Notes under the pieces: model-generated | Databases searched by the model: none | What the model was told of the DNA's origin: nothing | What the model saw: only the letters and a program-made list of their open reading frames with translations | From: Deltaproteobacteria bacterium | Lineage (GTDB): Bacteria > Myxococcota_A > UBA9160 > UBA4427 | Length of the DNA: 64,000 bases | Assembly (NCBI GenBank): GCA_029261835.1 | Contig: JAJDAO010000021.1 | Location: 1 to 64,000, forward strand | Direction: 5' to 3' | Shown: positions 44,743 through 54,678 of the stretch, one piece after another | Position numbering within the stretch: position 1 is the first letter of the stretch | Layout of the letters: each line of letters begins with the position of its first letter | Made by a program: the position numbers and the translations under genes

Positions 44743-46481
44743 GCGAGGGGATCGCCCGCCGCAGCGAGATCGAACTGGGCGAGATTCTGCTGAGCAGCAC
44801 GCGGCTCGAACCCGAGCAGCTCGAACGAGCGCGGGCGCGACAGGTCGCCAGCAATGAGCGGCTGACCGACGTTCTCGTCGAGGAGGGCATGCTCAGCGCC
44901 GATGAGGTCATGGGCGGCGTCGCCCAGCAGCTCGGGCTTGCGGTACGCGACGAGATCCGACAGGAGGAGGTCGACGACGCGCTGCTCGCGCGCGTGCCCA
45001 TCGCCTTCGCCAAGCGGCACCGGCTGCTGCCGCTGCGGACCGACGAAGAGGGCCAGGTCCGGGTGGCGACCGCCAACATCTCCGACACCGCGCCACTGGA
45101 TGATCTGCGCATGCTCTTCGATGCGGCGGACATCGCCCTCGAGCTGGTGAGTGAGAGAGTCATCCTCTCCGCCATCAATGTGGCCTACGACCGCGGGTCG
45201 ACGTCTACCGATCAGCTGGCCGAAGAAGCGACGGACGACCTCGACGCACTGGCGAACCAGGCCTCCCACGAGCCCCAGGATCTGCTGGAGGCCACCGACG
45301 ATGCTCCGATCATCCGGCTGGTGAACTCGCTGCTGCAGCACGCAGTCAAGGAACGCGCCAGCGACATCCACATCGAGCCCTTCGAGAGGGAGATCCGCGT
45401 CCGATTCCGTATTGACGACGTGCTCTACGAGCCGATGAAGCCGTTGCCGCGGACCCTGCAGGCCAGCATCGCCTCACGCATCAAGATCATGGGCAACCTG
45501 GACATTGCCGAGAAGCGCCTGCCTCAAGACGGCCGCATCCGGCTGAAAATCGCAGGCCGCGACTACGACGTTCGACTGTCCACCGTGCCGGTGGCTTTCG
45601 GCGAACGCCTCGTGATGCGCCTTCTGCCCGACACGCAGGCATTGCTCGACCTGGAGAGAATCGGCTTCGGCAAGCAGCAGCTCGAGGTGCTCGAACGAAT
45701 CATTCGGCGACCCAACGGCATCTTTCTTGTGACTGGCCCCACCGGCAGCGGCAAAACGACCACCCTCCACGCCGCCATCGCCAAGGTCAACGACACCGAC
45801 AAGAACATCATTACGATCGAAGACCCGGTCGAGATCACGCAGGAGGGAGTGGGACAGATCGAAGTCAACCCCAAGATCCAGCTGACCTTCGCTGCCGGTT
45901 TGCGCTCGATCCTGCGCCAGGATCCCAACGTAGTCCTGGTCGGCGAGATCCGTGACAAGGAGACAGCCGATATCGCCATCCAGGCTTCTCTGACCGGACA
46001 CCTGGTACTCTCGACGCTACACACGAACGACGCCGCCAGCGCCATCACCCGGCTCGTCGACATGGGGGTCGAACCTTTCCTCGTGGGCTCGTCTCTCGTC
46101 GCCGTGCTGGCCCAGCGCCTGGTGCGCGTGCTCTGCACCACTTGCCGCGAGGCCTACACGGCAACCGATGATGAGTTGAAAGAGATCGGTGTCCGGCCAC
46201 CTGGCCGCCCCGTCTCGCTCTACCGTGCCAAGGGCTGCCCGGCGTGCAGCCACACGGGCTATCGCGGGCGCATCGGCATCTTCGAGTTGATGGTGATCGA
46301 TGATGATATCCGAGCCATGGTCTCGAAGAATACGGATGCCAAGACGATCAAGAAGCAGGCGGTATCGAAGGGAATGGGCAGCTTGCGGGCAGATGGAGCG
46401 CGCAAGGTGCTTTCGGGTGTCACTTCAGTAACGGAGGTGATGCGAGCCACCGAAGAAGAGGGCAGCATCGCGCAAATCTGA
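44739..46481 (+). CDS. gspE: Type II secretion ATPase GspE
   Basis: 580 aa. N1E domain (LGEILLSSTRLEPEQLERAR), a second N-terminal domain, then the ATPase with Walker A GPTGSGKTTTLHAA, Asp boxes around ITIEDPVEI, Walker B region VLVGEIRDKETADIA, and a zinc tetracysteine element (CTTCREA...CPACSHTGYRGR). It powers pseudopilus assembly at the inner membrane through GspL and GspF. GTG start overlaps the gspD stop. Confidence 0.97.
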   Translation: MSEGIARRSEIELGEILLSSTRLEPEQLERARARQVASNERLTDVLVEEGMLSADEVMGGVAQQLGLAVRDEIRQEEVDDALLARVPIAFAKRHRLLPLRTDEEGQVRVATANISDTAPLDDLRMLFDAADIALELVSERVILSAINVAYDRGSTSTDQLAEEATDDLDALANQASHEPQDLLEATDDAPIIRLVNSLLQHAVKERASDIHIEPFEREIRVRFRIDDVLYEPMKPLPRTLQASIASRIKIMGNLDIAEKRLPQDGRIRLKIAGRDYDVRLSTVPVAFGERLVMRLLPDTQALLDLERIGFGKQQLEVLERIIRRPNGIFLVTGPTGSGKTTTLHAAIAKVNDTDKNIITIEDPVEITQEGVGQIEVNPKIQLTFAAGLRSILRQDPNVVLVGEIRDKETADIAIQASLTGHLVLSTLHTNDAASAITRLVDMGVEPFLVGSSLVAVLAQRLVRVLCTTCREAYTATDDELKEIGVRPPGRPVSLYRAKGCPACSHTGYRGRIGIFELMVIDDDIRAMVSKNTDAKTIKKQAVSKGMGSLRADGARKVLSGVTSVTEVMRATEEEGSIAQI

Positions 46482-46576
46482 GGAACGCAGCGCTCCGACA
46501 CCGCTCCGGCTGAACGCCGAGATACCGGGCGCGCTCCGAGGAGAGCACGAGAGCGAGCACCAGAGAGAGAACTGCC

Positions 46577-47809
46577 GTGCCGGTATACGCATATAGAGGA
46601 GTCTCGAACTCCGGCAGGTCGATCAAAGGCACCGTGAGTGCGGACAGCGCACGCGCGGCCAGGGCCAGGATGCGCACCGATGGCATCTTCCTGACGGAGA
46701 TCGAAGAGACAGAAGCAGCGGTACAAGCCGGTGCCCCCGAGAGCGGCGCGTCGCGCTTGCGCTTCCAGCTTCCGAGCCGCATCCCGAACGGCGAGAGGGC
46801 CCTCGCCTCCCGTCAACTCGCCACGCTGATTGGGGCCAGCATTCCGCTGGTCGAGGCGCTGGGTGCGCTCGTCGATCAGATCGAACACGCCACGCTGAAA
46901 GCCGTCTTCGCCCAGGTGCGCGAGAAGGTCAACGAGGGCTCGTCACTGGCCGACGCACTCACCGCCAGCGGGAAATTCGACACTCTCTATGTCAGCATGA
47001 TCCGTGCAGGTGAGGCCAGTGGTGCCCTGGATACTGTGCTGGAGCGCATCGCCGACTATCTCGAAGACCAGGTCAGGCTGACCAACAAGATCACATCGAT
47101 TCTCGTCTACCCCCTGGTCATGCTGGCTTTCGCCGGCGTGGTCGTCACAATGCTCGTGACGGTCGTGCTACCGCAGATTACCGGCCTACTCCTCTCGCTC
47201 GGCCAGGAGCTTCCCTGGTACACGCGGCTGGTGATCAGTTCGTCGGATTTCGTCCGCGGGTGGTGGTGGGCCATCGCGGTCGGCGCCATCGCCGCGGTGG
47301 CGGGCTTCCGAGCGATCGTGAGAACCGAGCGTGGACGGGCCACTGCCGATCGTCTAACGCTTCAGCTTCCGGTCGTGGGACGCGTCGCTCGCGTTGTCTC
47401 CATCGCCCGAATCAGCCGCACCCTGGCATCCTTGTTGGGCGGCGGGGTCAGCATCATCAAGTCACTCGAGATCGCTCGGCACGTCGCCAACAATGCGGTC
47501 ATGGCTGAAGCGATCGACAAAGCACGCGTGAGCATTCTGGAGGGTGCGTCACTGGCTGCTCCGCTACGGGCCAGCGGCGAGTTTCCGCCGATGGTCATCA
47601 CGATGATCGAGGTCGGCGAGCGGGCTGGTGATCTGGAAGCCATGCTGGCCAAGGTCGCCCAGACCTACGACGAGCAGGTGGAGACCACCATCTCTCGACT
47701 CACGTCGCTGCTCGAACCGCTGCTGATCCTGATCATGGTCGGGATCGTCCTGACAATCATCATGGCTACGCTGATACCACTGCTGGAGATCACGAACTCG
47801 CTGCATTGA
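46577..47809 (+). CDS. gspF: Type II secretion inner-membrane platform protein GspF
   Basis: 410 aa, two cytoplasmic T2SSF domains (ATLIGASIPLVEALGALVDQ and TLASLLGGGVSIIKSLEIA) and three membrane helices, normal order and length. GTG start. It lies 95 bp after gspE, one of two wider gaps in the operon; no hairpin stands out there. Confidence 0.96.
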   Translation: MPVYAYRGVSNSGRSIKGTVSADSARAARARMRTDGIFLTEIEETEAAVQAGAPESGASRLRFQLPSRIPNGERALASRQLATLIGASIPLVEALGALVDQIEHATLKAVFAQVREKVNEGSSLADALTASGKFDTLYVSMIRAGEASGALDTVLERIADYLEDQVRLTNKITSILVYPLVMLAFAGVVVTMLVTVVLPQITGLLLSLGQELPWYTRLVISSSDFVRGWWWAIAVGAIAAVAGFRAIVRTERGRATADRLTLQLPVVGRVARVVSIARISRTLASLLGGGVSIIKSLEIARHVANNAVMAEAIDKARVSILEGASLAAPLRASGEFPPMVITMIEVGERAGDLEAMLAKVAQTYDEQVETTISRLTSLLEPLLILIMVGIVLTIIMATLIPLLEITNSLH

Positions 47810-47891
47810 CTCGCGGGTGAGCCAACCAGCCGCAGGGGCATTCGTCGCGAGGCGAGGAGCGGTCGAGATGGAAGACGAAGGGAAGGGACCA

Positions 47892-48371
47892 ATGCGAATC
47901 ACTCGACGCAACGAGGCACGGCGCCAAACCGCCGGCTTCACACTGATCGAGATCATGGCTGTGGTCCTGATCATGGGCATGCTGATGGCGCTCGTCGGGG
48001 TGAACATCGCGAACCAGATCGACAAGGCTCGGGTGGCCACGACCAATGCTCAGATCACGCAACTCGAGAGCGCTCTCGAGTTCTACCGTATGGACAACGG
48101 ACGCTATCCCAACACATCCCAGGGGCTCGACGCCCTCATCAACAAACCGAGCGGCAAACCCGAGCCACGCGCCTATCCGCCGGGAGGTTACCTCAAGAAG
48201 AGGAACGTTCTCCTCGATCCCTGGGGAGAGCCCTTCCAATACCAGAGCCCTGGCAGCCACAATATCCACGCCTTCGATCTCTGGTCGCTGGGGGCCGATG
48301 CATCCCCGGGCGGCGACGGAGTCGACGGAGACATCGGCAACTGGAGCGGGGATCTCGAGGGCGGAGCGTAA
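47892..48371 (+). CDS. gspG: Major pseudopilin GspG
   Basis: About 159 aa. Prepilin cleavage/methylation site G-FTLIEIMAVV followed by the hydrophobic helix, then the conserved GRYPNTSQGLDALI, YLKKRNVLLDPWGEPFQY and the calcium-binding loop region LGADASPGGDG. It is the main subunit of the pseudopilus. ATG at 47892 follows AAGGGAAGGGA; earlier in-frame ATGs give an overlong leader. Confidence 0.96.
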   Translation: MRITRRNEARRQTAGFTLIEIMAVVLIMGMLMALVGVNIANQIDKARVATTNAQITQLESALEFYRMDNGRYPNTSQGLDALINKPSGKPEPRAYPPGGYLKKRNVLLDPWGEPFQYQSPGSHNIHAFDLWSLGADASPGGDGVDGDIGNWSGDLEGGA

Positions 48372-48376
48372 CCATC

Positions 48377-49000
48377 GTGGCATGCCGCCCCGTCACCGCC
48401 CGGCTCGGTTTCACGCTAATCGAGATCCTGGCCGTGATCGTCATCATTGGGCTGACAATGAGTCTGCTGCTACCCAACCTGGCGGCAACCCGTGGATCAC
48501 GGCTCAGACAGCAAGCCCTCGACGTGGCGAGCCGCATCGAGCTGGCGCGAGAACGTGCCATCGTGACCGGTGCCCCCCACCGCCTGATGCTCGATCTCGA
48601 GACCGGAGAGTATCGCGTGGAGTGGTTCGTGCGAGAAGAGAGGGCGGCGGGCATCGCCCCCGAGCCCGAGCAGACCGGGCAGCCGTTCCAAGCCGGAGAA
48701 TCCACCGGAGGCGCTCAGACGGCGATCTCGTTATCACCCTCCCTGGGTGAAGGCCGCGACTACTACCCGATCAACAGCCGCTTTGGCACGAACGAGGCGC
48801 TGCCTGAGGACTCCTTCTTCGCCGGCGTACAAACACCGGAGGGATGGATCGAGCGAGGCTCGGTGCAAGTCGTCTTCGCACGTGACGGAACCACGGACTT
48901 CGCGGAGATCGTGCTCTCCGACGCCTGGGACAACAGAGTCGTACTCGAAGTTCAACCACTGCTCGACATGGTGCGCATCCGCAACGATGACGAGTCCTGA
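48377..49000 (+). CDS. gspH: Minor pseudopilin GspH
   Basis: About 207 aa, GTG start. Prepilin motif G-FTLIEILAVIVIIGL, then ASRIELARERAIVTGAPHRLMLDLETGEY, typical of GspH. It is 5 nt after gspG and overlaps gspI. It is probably part of the pseudopilus but not of the GspIJK tip. Confidence 0.9.
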   Translation: MACRPVTARLGFTLIEILAVIVIIGLTMSLLLPNLAATRGSRLRQQALDVASRIELARERAIVTGAPHRLMLDLETGEYRVEWFVREERAAGIAPEPEQTGQPFQAGESTGGAQTAISLSPSLGEGRDYYPINSRFGTNEALPEDSFFAGVQTPEGWIERGSVQVVFARDGTTDFAEIVLSDAWDNRVVLEVQPLLDMVRIRNDDES

Positions 49001-49610
49001 AACTCAGACCTCGGCGACTCCCGAGTGGCGCGGCCCGCTGAGGCCTGGCCACGCCCAGCGGGCATTCACGCTATTCGAGGTGATGGCGGCCGTCGCAATA
49101 CTGAGTATCTGGTACCTGATCCTCGCCAATGCAGCGATGCATTCTCTGCAGGCCGAGGGCAAGAGTCTGCGCCACCTGGAGGCCGGGCTGCTAGCCGACC
49201 TGGAGCTGGCCGATCTCGAGGCGGGCATGCAGGATGGCTCCGTTCCGGAGGTCGGGGAGGAGTCCCGCGAAGCGGGGGATTTCATCGTCAACGTGACGGT
49301 CGGCGCCTTTTCACTGGGCAGCGGGGGACTGCTCAGCGCGGCCCGCATGCAGTCCGAGACGCGGGGAGAGCCGGTCACCGGAGATCTCGGGATTCTGCTG
49401 CAGAAGGAGATCCCAGGATTCTTCCAGTACATGCGCACGATCGTCATCGGCGTCACATGGGACGAGGCGGGACGGAAGCAGCATGTGCTGCGAACCACCT
49501 TCGCGTTCGATCTCGAGAACGCGAAGGATATGTTCGAGACGGAATCGGAAGCTGACGAGCAGAGTTCGGCCGAGGAAGACGCAGAGTCTGAGGGGAAGAG
49601 CGAGGAGTGA
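48987..49610 (+). CDS. gspI: Minor pseudopilin GspI
   Basis: About 207 aa. ATG at 48987 lies inside the end of gspH. The prepilin motif is A-FTLFEVMAAVAIL: the -1 residue is Ala rather than the usual Gly, with the +5 Glu kept. The C-terminal ~35 residues are very acidic (EADEQSSAEEDAESEGKSEE). It belongs to the pseudopilus tip complex with GspJ and GspK. Confidence 0.85.
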   Translation: MTSPETQTSATPEWRGPLRPGHAQRAFTLFEVMAAVAILSIWYLILANAAMHSLQAEGKSLRHLEAGLLADLELADLEAGMQDGSVPEVGEESREAGDFIVNVTVGAFSLGSGGLLSAARMQSETRGEPVTGDLGILLQKEIPGFFQYMRTIVIGVTWDEAGRKQHVLRTTFAFDLENAKDMFETESEADEQSSAEEDAESEGKSEE

Positions 49611-50596
49611 GCAGCGGCAGACGGCACACACCGGGCCGAACTTCGCGAGGCCCTGCAGACGACACGAAGGAGCGGGCTTTCACTCTGATGGAGGTGCTCG
49701 CAGCCGTCTTCCTCACCAGCTTGGTGATCGGTGTCGCAGTCGCGTTCTACCTGAATCTCGCCAGCTCCAGCGCTCGCGCCAGCGAGCGCGTCCGCCAGGC
49801 GCTTCACGCCACCGCCGTGCTCGATCGGATCGTCCGAGACCTCGAAGGCGCGAGCCTGCTCGTCAAGCCCGACGAAGTCGATCCCTTGTCTCACCCCTGG
49901 CTCTTCCTCGCCCGGAGTGACCACGCCATGGGGGGCGCGGATCACATCAAGTTCATCACACGTAGCCAGACCCCGCGTGTCACCACCTATCACACTTCTG
50001 ATCTCGCGCTGGTGGCCTATTCCCTGGTGACCGATGACGGTGTCAGCTATCAGCTCTACCGCTGGCTCTCACCGGGGCTTCCGCTGGACTTCGATGCCAC
50101 CTTTCCACTCGTGGATGACTCGCGCAGCATGCTGCTCGCGGAGCGGCTAAGCGCCTTCTCGCTGCGTTTTCTCGGCGAAGAGGGCGAGTGGTTGGAGGAG
50201 TGGGACTCGTCGCTGCTCGTCCAGTCGAGCAAGATCCCTCACGTCGTCGAGATCCAGCTCGCTCTGATGGAAGAGGGAACTGAAGAACTGGACCCGGAGG
50301 AGATCCCCTACTTCACGCGCCGCGTCGCTCTTCCCCTTCGCCCGCTCGACATGGCGGAGCTAATCGACGAAGCGCTCGAAGCGGAAGACAGTCAAGCCGG
50401 CGCGGGCGACGCAGCCGATGGAAGTGGCGAAGACGGCGCCTCCGCGGGAGCAACGAGCTCGGCGGCCGAATGTGTCGAGGCCAATTGGGATCGCTGTCTG
50501 CGGGATGTCGGGGAGTTCTTCTGCTCACAAATCCTCGACGGCTCGCTGCCGATCGACACGACGGGCATCGATCTGAGCGCCTGGGGCTGCCCATGA
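49607..50596 (+). CDS. gspJ: Minor pseudopilin GspJ
   Basis: 329 aa, GTG start overlapping the gspI stop (GTGA). Prepilin motif A-FTLMEVLAAVFLTSL, again with Ala at -1, followed by ARASERVRQALHATAVLDRIVRDLEGASLL. It is longer than most GspJ owing to an acidic, Ser/Gly-rich C-terminal part with a Cys-containing end (SAAECVEANWDRCLRD). Overlaps gspK (ATGA). Confidence 0.88.
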   Translation: MSSGRRHTPGRTSRGPADDTKERAFTLMEVLAAVFLTSLVIGVAVAFYLNLASSSARASERVRQALHATAVLDRIVRDLEGASLLVKPDEVDPLSHPWLFLARSDHAMGGADHIKFITRSQTPRVTTYHTSDLALVAYSLVTDDGVSYQLYRWLSPGLPLDFDATFPLVDDSRSMLLAERLSAFSLRFLGEEGEWLEEWDSSLLVQSSKIPHVVEIQLALMEEGTEELDPEEIPYFTRRVALPLRPLDMAELIDEALEAEDSQAGAGDAADGSGEDGASAGATSSAAECVEANWDRCLRDVGEFFCSQILDGSLPIDTTGIDLSAWGCP

Positions 50597-51660
50597 CGAC
50601 CCACGAGGCACGCCGGGGCGGACTCGTCTTGCCGCTCGTACTGATCATCGCCCTGCTGCTCTCGAGCGCAATCCTGGCCTTCGTGCGACGCAGTGCAGTC
50701 GATGGCTTGATCGTTCAGAATCGCAGCAAAGCGGCAGCCGCGGCCGCTCTCGCCCGGGGCGGAATCAGTATCGCCACCGCGGTCCTCTTCCAGGACCGAC
50801 AGTCGAAGCAGCTCCAGAGGATGTCCGAAGGCGCCATGCGGGGAGCAACCCTGCAAGACCTCTGGGCCCGCATGGGCAAGACATCTCTGTCCACGATCTG
50901 GGGCGGCACCCTGCGCATCACAATCGTCGACGCCAGCAGCCGCTTCAACCTGAATGCACTGGTGCCGGTGGGACGGCAGGGGCAGGAGGCGCAACCTTCG
51001 GACGAGGCCGAGGAGTTCCTGGTCGAGTTTGTCCAGAAGGTTCTCGACGAGATGGAACTCAAGACCGAAAAGCGCCTCTATGAACCGCGGGAGATGGCCC
51101 GCAACCTGCTCGACTATATCGATGCCGACGAAGTCGCGATCGGTGGTCGGCGCGAGGATGACTACTATCTTGGCCAGGATCCTCCCTATCGGGCGGCCAA
51201 TCGCCCGCTTCTCAGCGTGGAGGAAATTGCCATGGTCGAAGGCTTCGACGCGCAGGTCATGGAGGCGATGCGGCCCTATCTGACCGTGTATCCTCTGACG
51301 AGCCAGATGGGCATCAATGTCAACACGGCCGCCCCGCACGTACTGGCCCTGGTCTACCACGGCAGCAGCGGCGACATGCGGCTCTCCAGCGAAGACACGG
51401 TCCGGCAGGTTCTCGAGGCCCGCGCGCAGGAGTCCATCGTCTGCACGAACCCGCAGCCGACGGAGGTGAGCTGTGTAACGCTCTCCGAAGTGGGCTGGGG
51501 AGAGGGCACCATCTACCCTCCGGCTTCTCTGCCCGCCGACTCCACCGTCTTTTCGGTGAGGGCGGAGGCGAGTGTGGACGATGTCGTGAGAAGCGTTGAG
51601 GCCGTGATCGACGTCGGCGATTACAAGGAGCCTCGCCTGCTATCTTGGAAGGCCCGTTGA
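50593..51660 (+). CDS. gspK: Minor pseudopilin GspK
   Basis: About 355 aa. Short N-terminus RRGGLVLPLVLIIALLLSSAI with the prepilin site before the helix (no Glu at +5, as usual for GspK), then DASSRFNLNALV, YIDADEVAIGG, and the SAM-like domain with MGINVNTAAPHVL. It caps the pseudopilus tip. ATG at 50593 overlaps the gspJ stop. Confidence 0.93.
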   Translation: MTTHEARRGGLVLPLVLIIALLLSSAILAFVRRSAVDGLIVQNRSKAAAAAALARGGISIATAVLFQDRQSKQLQRMSEGAMRGATLQDLWARMGKTSLSTIWGGTLRITIVDASSRFNLNALVPVGRQGQEAQPSDEAEEFLVEFVQKVLDEMELKTEKRLYEPREMARNLLDYIDADEVAIGGRREDDYYLGQDPPYRAANRPLLSVEEIAMVEGFDAQVMEAMRPYLTVYPLTSQMGINVNTAAPHVLALVYHGSSGDMRLSSEDTVRQVLEARAQESIVCTNPQPTEVSCVTLSEVGWGEGTIYPPASLPADSTVFSVRAEASVDDVVRSVEAVIDVGDYKEPRLLSWKAR

Positions 51661-51685
51661 CCGGAGAGAGGGCAGGAGCAGACCG

Positions 51686-53263
51686 ATGCCCATGATGATG
51701 AAGAATGTACTGGGGCTCGACATTGGCTCCCACACGATCAAGGCCGTGGAGCTGCGGCAAACGCTTCGCGGCCTCGAGCCAGTGCAGCTTCGGGTTCATC
51801 CCCGGGTAGACCGCCAAGCTCCAATCGCAGAGTCTTTGCAGCGATTCGTTCGCATGCATCAGCTATCGACCGAGCACGTGACCTGCGCCCTGCCCGGCAA
51901 CCGCGTGTCCACGCGTCTGCTGAAGTTCCCCTTCCGGGACCGCAAGAAGCTGGATCAGGCAGTGCCTTTCGAGATGGAGGGGGAGATCCCGTTCGAGCTC
52001 GAAGATGTCGTGGTCGACTGGCAGCTGGTGGGCGGCGAGCGAAACAGCGGCGACGTGGCGGCAACCATCGCTCAGCGCAAGGATGTATCTCAGTTCCTGG
52101 CGGAGCTAGACAATGCGGGCTGCCGGCCGCGCATTCTCGAGGCTGAGGGACTCGTGCTCGGCAACCTGGTCTCGCTCTTCGCGTTGAAGGGAACGCGGCT
52201 GCTGGTGGATGTCGGTCACCGCAAGACGACCCTCTGCCTGCTGCTGAGCGAGCGGCCGGTAGCGAGTCGAACGATTCCCATTGGCGGGCAGATGCTCACG
52301 GAAGCCATCGCACGTGACTGTGAACTCGGGCTCGAGCAGGCGGAGCAGCTCAAGTGCGAGGAAGGTATCTTCCGCACGGGCTTCACCAGCGTCTCTCAGG
52401 GTGCCCTCAGCCATCTAGACCGGGTGGCCCGTGAGATCGTGCGCATTCTCGAGTCGCTCGAACACGTACTCGGCGGCCCCGCGTCGACTCAGGTAGGCGA
52501 GATCACGCTGCTGGGAGGCAGTGCCCATCTGCATCGGCTCGACGAATACATCGCCGAACGAGCGGGTATCGCGACCAACCGGCTCGCCCTGCCCGAGGCT
52601 CCGGAAGGTGCTGCGCTGGTGGCGGGCGGGGATCCGGCACTCTTCGGCCCGGCGATCGCGCTGGCTCTGCGATCCACTGCCAACGCCACCACCCGGATGA
52701 ATTTCCGCCAGGACGAATTCGCCTATCGCGCCGACCTGAGCAATCTCTTCGGCCGTGAGCTGCGCCCGACGGCGATCATAGGGGGCATCGCGCTGCTGTT
52801 GCTCGGTACGTCGTCGGCAACCTCAATCGCGGTCGAATCGCGGAGAGCGGAGCGGCTCGAGGCCCAGGCGACCACGCTGTACGCCGACCTCTTCCCCGAC
52901 CTGCCCACGCCCGAGCGACCCGCGACGGCACTGGGCCAGGCCGTCAGCGAGGCCCGGGGGCGCGCCGACTTCCTCGGGCTCTACGGAGGAAACCTGTCCG
53001 CCCTCGACCTCATGACCAAGCTCTCCGACCGCGTCCCGCCGGACCTCAAGGTCAAGTTCGAGGAAGTGAACATCGACCGCAAGGTGATCCGAATCAAGGT
53101 CGCAGCCGAGAACTACGAGGCGCAGGATCGTCTCGAAAACGAGTTAAGGAGCGCCCCCCCCTTCACCGGAGCCGACATCTCCGGTAAGTCGACCCGATCG
53201 AAGGACGGCAGTGTCACCTTCAACATCAGCATCCCGCTGCACCGGGCGGAGGATGAAGAGTGA
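51686..53263 (+). CDS. gspL: Type II secretion platform protein GspL
   Basis: 525 aa. The cytoplasmic part is a PilM/FtsA-like actin fold (NVLGLDIGSHTIKAVEL, LLVDVGHRKTTLCLLL, ITLLGGSAHLHRLDEYI). One membrane helix near residue 365-385 (AIIGGIALLLLGTSSA) leads to a periplasmic ferredoxin-like domain. It couples GspE to GspM. AGGAG lies 8 nt before the ATG. Overlaps gspM by GTGA. Confidence 0.92.
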   Translation: MPMMMKNVLGLDIGSHTIKAVELRQTLRGLEPVQLRVHPRVDRQAPIAESLQRFVRMHQLSTEHVTCALPGNRVSTRLLKFPFRDRKKLDQAVPFEMEGEIPFELEDVVVDWQLVGGERNSGDVAATIAQRKDVSQFLAELDNAGCRPRILEAEGLVLGNLVSLFALKGTRLLVDVGHRKTTLCLLLSERPVASRTIPIGGQMLTEAIARDCELGLEQAEQLKCEEGIFRTGFTSVSQGALSHLDRVAREIVRILESLEHVLGGPASTQVGEITLLGGSAHLHRLDEYIAERAGIATNRLALPEAPEGAALVAGGDPALFGPAIALALRSTANATTRMNFRQDEFAYRADLSNLFGRELRPTAIIGGIALLLLGTSSATSIAVESRRAERLEAQATTLYADLFPDLPTPERPATALGQAVSEARGRADFLGLYGGNLSALDLMTKLSDRVPPDLKVKFEEVNIDRKVIRIKVAAENYEAQDRLENELRSAPPFTGADISGKSTRSKDGSVTFNISIPLHRAEDEE

Positions 53264-53811
53264 ACGACTTTGCGAGCCGTCTGAGGACTGCCTGGGACAA
53301 TATCTCCGCGCGAGAGCAGATCCTCGTCTTGACGGCGGGCGCGATGCTCCTCCTGACCGCGGTCACGTTCGCGATCCTCATGCCCTTCTTCAGCCTGGCA
53401 GACGGCGCAGAACGGCGGGTCGAGACGGCCGAGCAACAGATCGAAGTCATGCGGCGGTTGCACCGGGAGTACGTCGAGATCCAATCGCGCTTGAGCAGCG
53501 TGGAGAAACGCATCGAGAACCAGAAGGGTCAGCACAACATCCGCACGCTACTCGAAACGCTCGCCAGGCAATCGGCTGTGAAGATCGCCTCAATGGAAGA
53601 GCGACAGGCCGGCAAGAACGAGCAGTACGTCGAGACCAAGGTCGAGGTATCGCTCAAGAACGTGACACTCAGCCAGACGGTGAAGTACCTGCACAACATC
53701 GAGTCCGCGAACAGCCAGCTCTCGGTCAAGAGCCTGCGCATCAAGGGCCGGCAGGATGAGTCCCAGCTACTGGATGTGACTTTCTCGGTCTCCTCCTTCG
53801 AGCCCGCCTGA
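53260..53811 (+). CDS. gspM: Type II secretion protein GspM
   Basis: 183 aa, GTG start. A short cytoplasmic end, one membrane helix (QILVLTAGAMLLLTAVTFAIL), a coiled coil and a C-terminal ferredoxin-like domain (VEVSLKNVTLSQTVKYLHNIE), matching GspM/PilO-like proteins. It pairs with GspL in the inner membrane. Confidence 0.88.
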   Translation: MNDFASRLRTAWDNISAREQILVLTAGAMLLLTAVTFAILMPFFSLADGAERRVETAEQQIEVMRRLHREYVEIQSRLSSVEKRIENQKGQHNIRTLLETLARQSAVKIASMEERQAGKNEQYVETKVEVSLKNVTLSQTVKYLHNIESANSQLSVKSLRIKGRQDESQLLDVTFSVSSFEPA

Positions 53812-53812
53812 G

Positions 53813-54676
53813 ATGACGACCCCGAACTCGTTCCTTGAAGCGCCGATTCCCCGCCCGCTACTCTGGGTCGGCATCCCGATTGCCGCAGTCGTGCTGATCG
53901 CGCTCTTCGTCTTCCTGGGCTTCCCCTACGCCCGCGTCGCCGATCTGGCTGGTCGACAACTCAGCGAGGCTTCCGGTCACGAGATCTCCATCGGTGAGAT
54001 TCACCCGCGCATCACGATCGGGGGCCCGGGCTTCAGCGTCAGCAATCTCGTGCTGACCAGCGAACAGCGACAACGTTACGAGATCGATCCACTTCGACTG
54101 CGCCCAGCCTGGTCGCTGAGCTGGCTACGGGGACAACCGGCCCTTCATGTCGATCTGACGAGCGCGATGGGAAAGGCGGTGGGGACGGTCGTGCTGGGTG
54201 ACGAGCCGGGCTGGGAGGGCAACCTCTCGCAGCTGGACCTCGCCCAGCTGCCGCTTCCGACCGGCTCGGGTGTCGCTCTCTCCGGCCGGCTGGATGCGGA
54301 TGCCGATCTGACCCTCGCTGCAAACGGCCCCTCCGGAGTCCTGCACTTCGCGGCCGCCGACGGCACGCTCAGTCACTCCCGCCTGCCGATCGACATCGAG
54401 TACACCACAGTGCAGGGGGACATCGTGCTCGGCGAAAAGTCACTGGCGGAGATCCGCGAACTCGTGCTCGATGGTCCGACGCTCTCGGCCGCAGTGACCG
54501 GCAATGTCGCCCGGGGTCAGAAACGGGGCCGCGAGCTTCTCGACCTCAGCGTCGAGCTGCAGCTCAAGCCGTCGCCGATGCGGGCCATGCTGCGAGGGCT
54601 GGGGGTTGCGCTGGACGCCGACGGACGGACCAGCTTCAGCCTGGGTGGCACCGTCCAGAGCCCGAAACTCCGCTGA
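53813..54676 (+). CDS. gspN: Type II secretion protein GspN
   Basis: 287 aa. One N-terminal membrane helix (LWVGIPIAAVVLIALFVFLGF) and a long beta-rich periplasmic part of AsmA-like repeats (ITIGGPGFSVSNLVLTSE ... VQGDIVLGEKSLAEIREL). GspN is present in a subset of type II systems and its exact role is not fixed. It follows gspM by 1 nt and closes the gsp set. GspO (prepilin peptidase) is not in this window. Confidence 0.85.
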   Translation: MTTPNSFLEAPIPRPLLWVGIPIAAVVLIALFVFLGFPYARVADLAGRQLSEASGHEISIGEIHPRITIGGPGFSVSNLVLTSEQRQRYEIDPLRLRPAWSLSWLRGQPALHVDLTSAMGKAVGTVVLGDEPGWEGNLSQLDLAQLPLPTGSGVALSGRLDADADLTLAANGPSGVLHFAAADGTLSHSRLPIDIEYTTVQGDIVLGEKSLAEIRELVLDGPTLSAAVTGNVARGQKRGRELLDLSVELQLKPSPMRAMLRGLGVALDADGRTSFSLGGTVQSPKLR

Positions 54677-54678
54677 TC

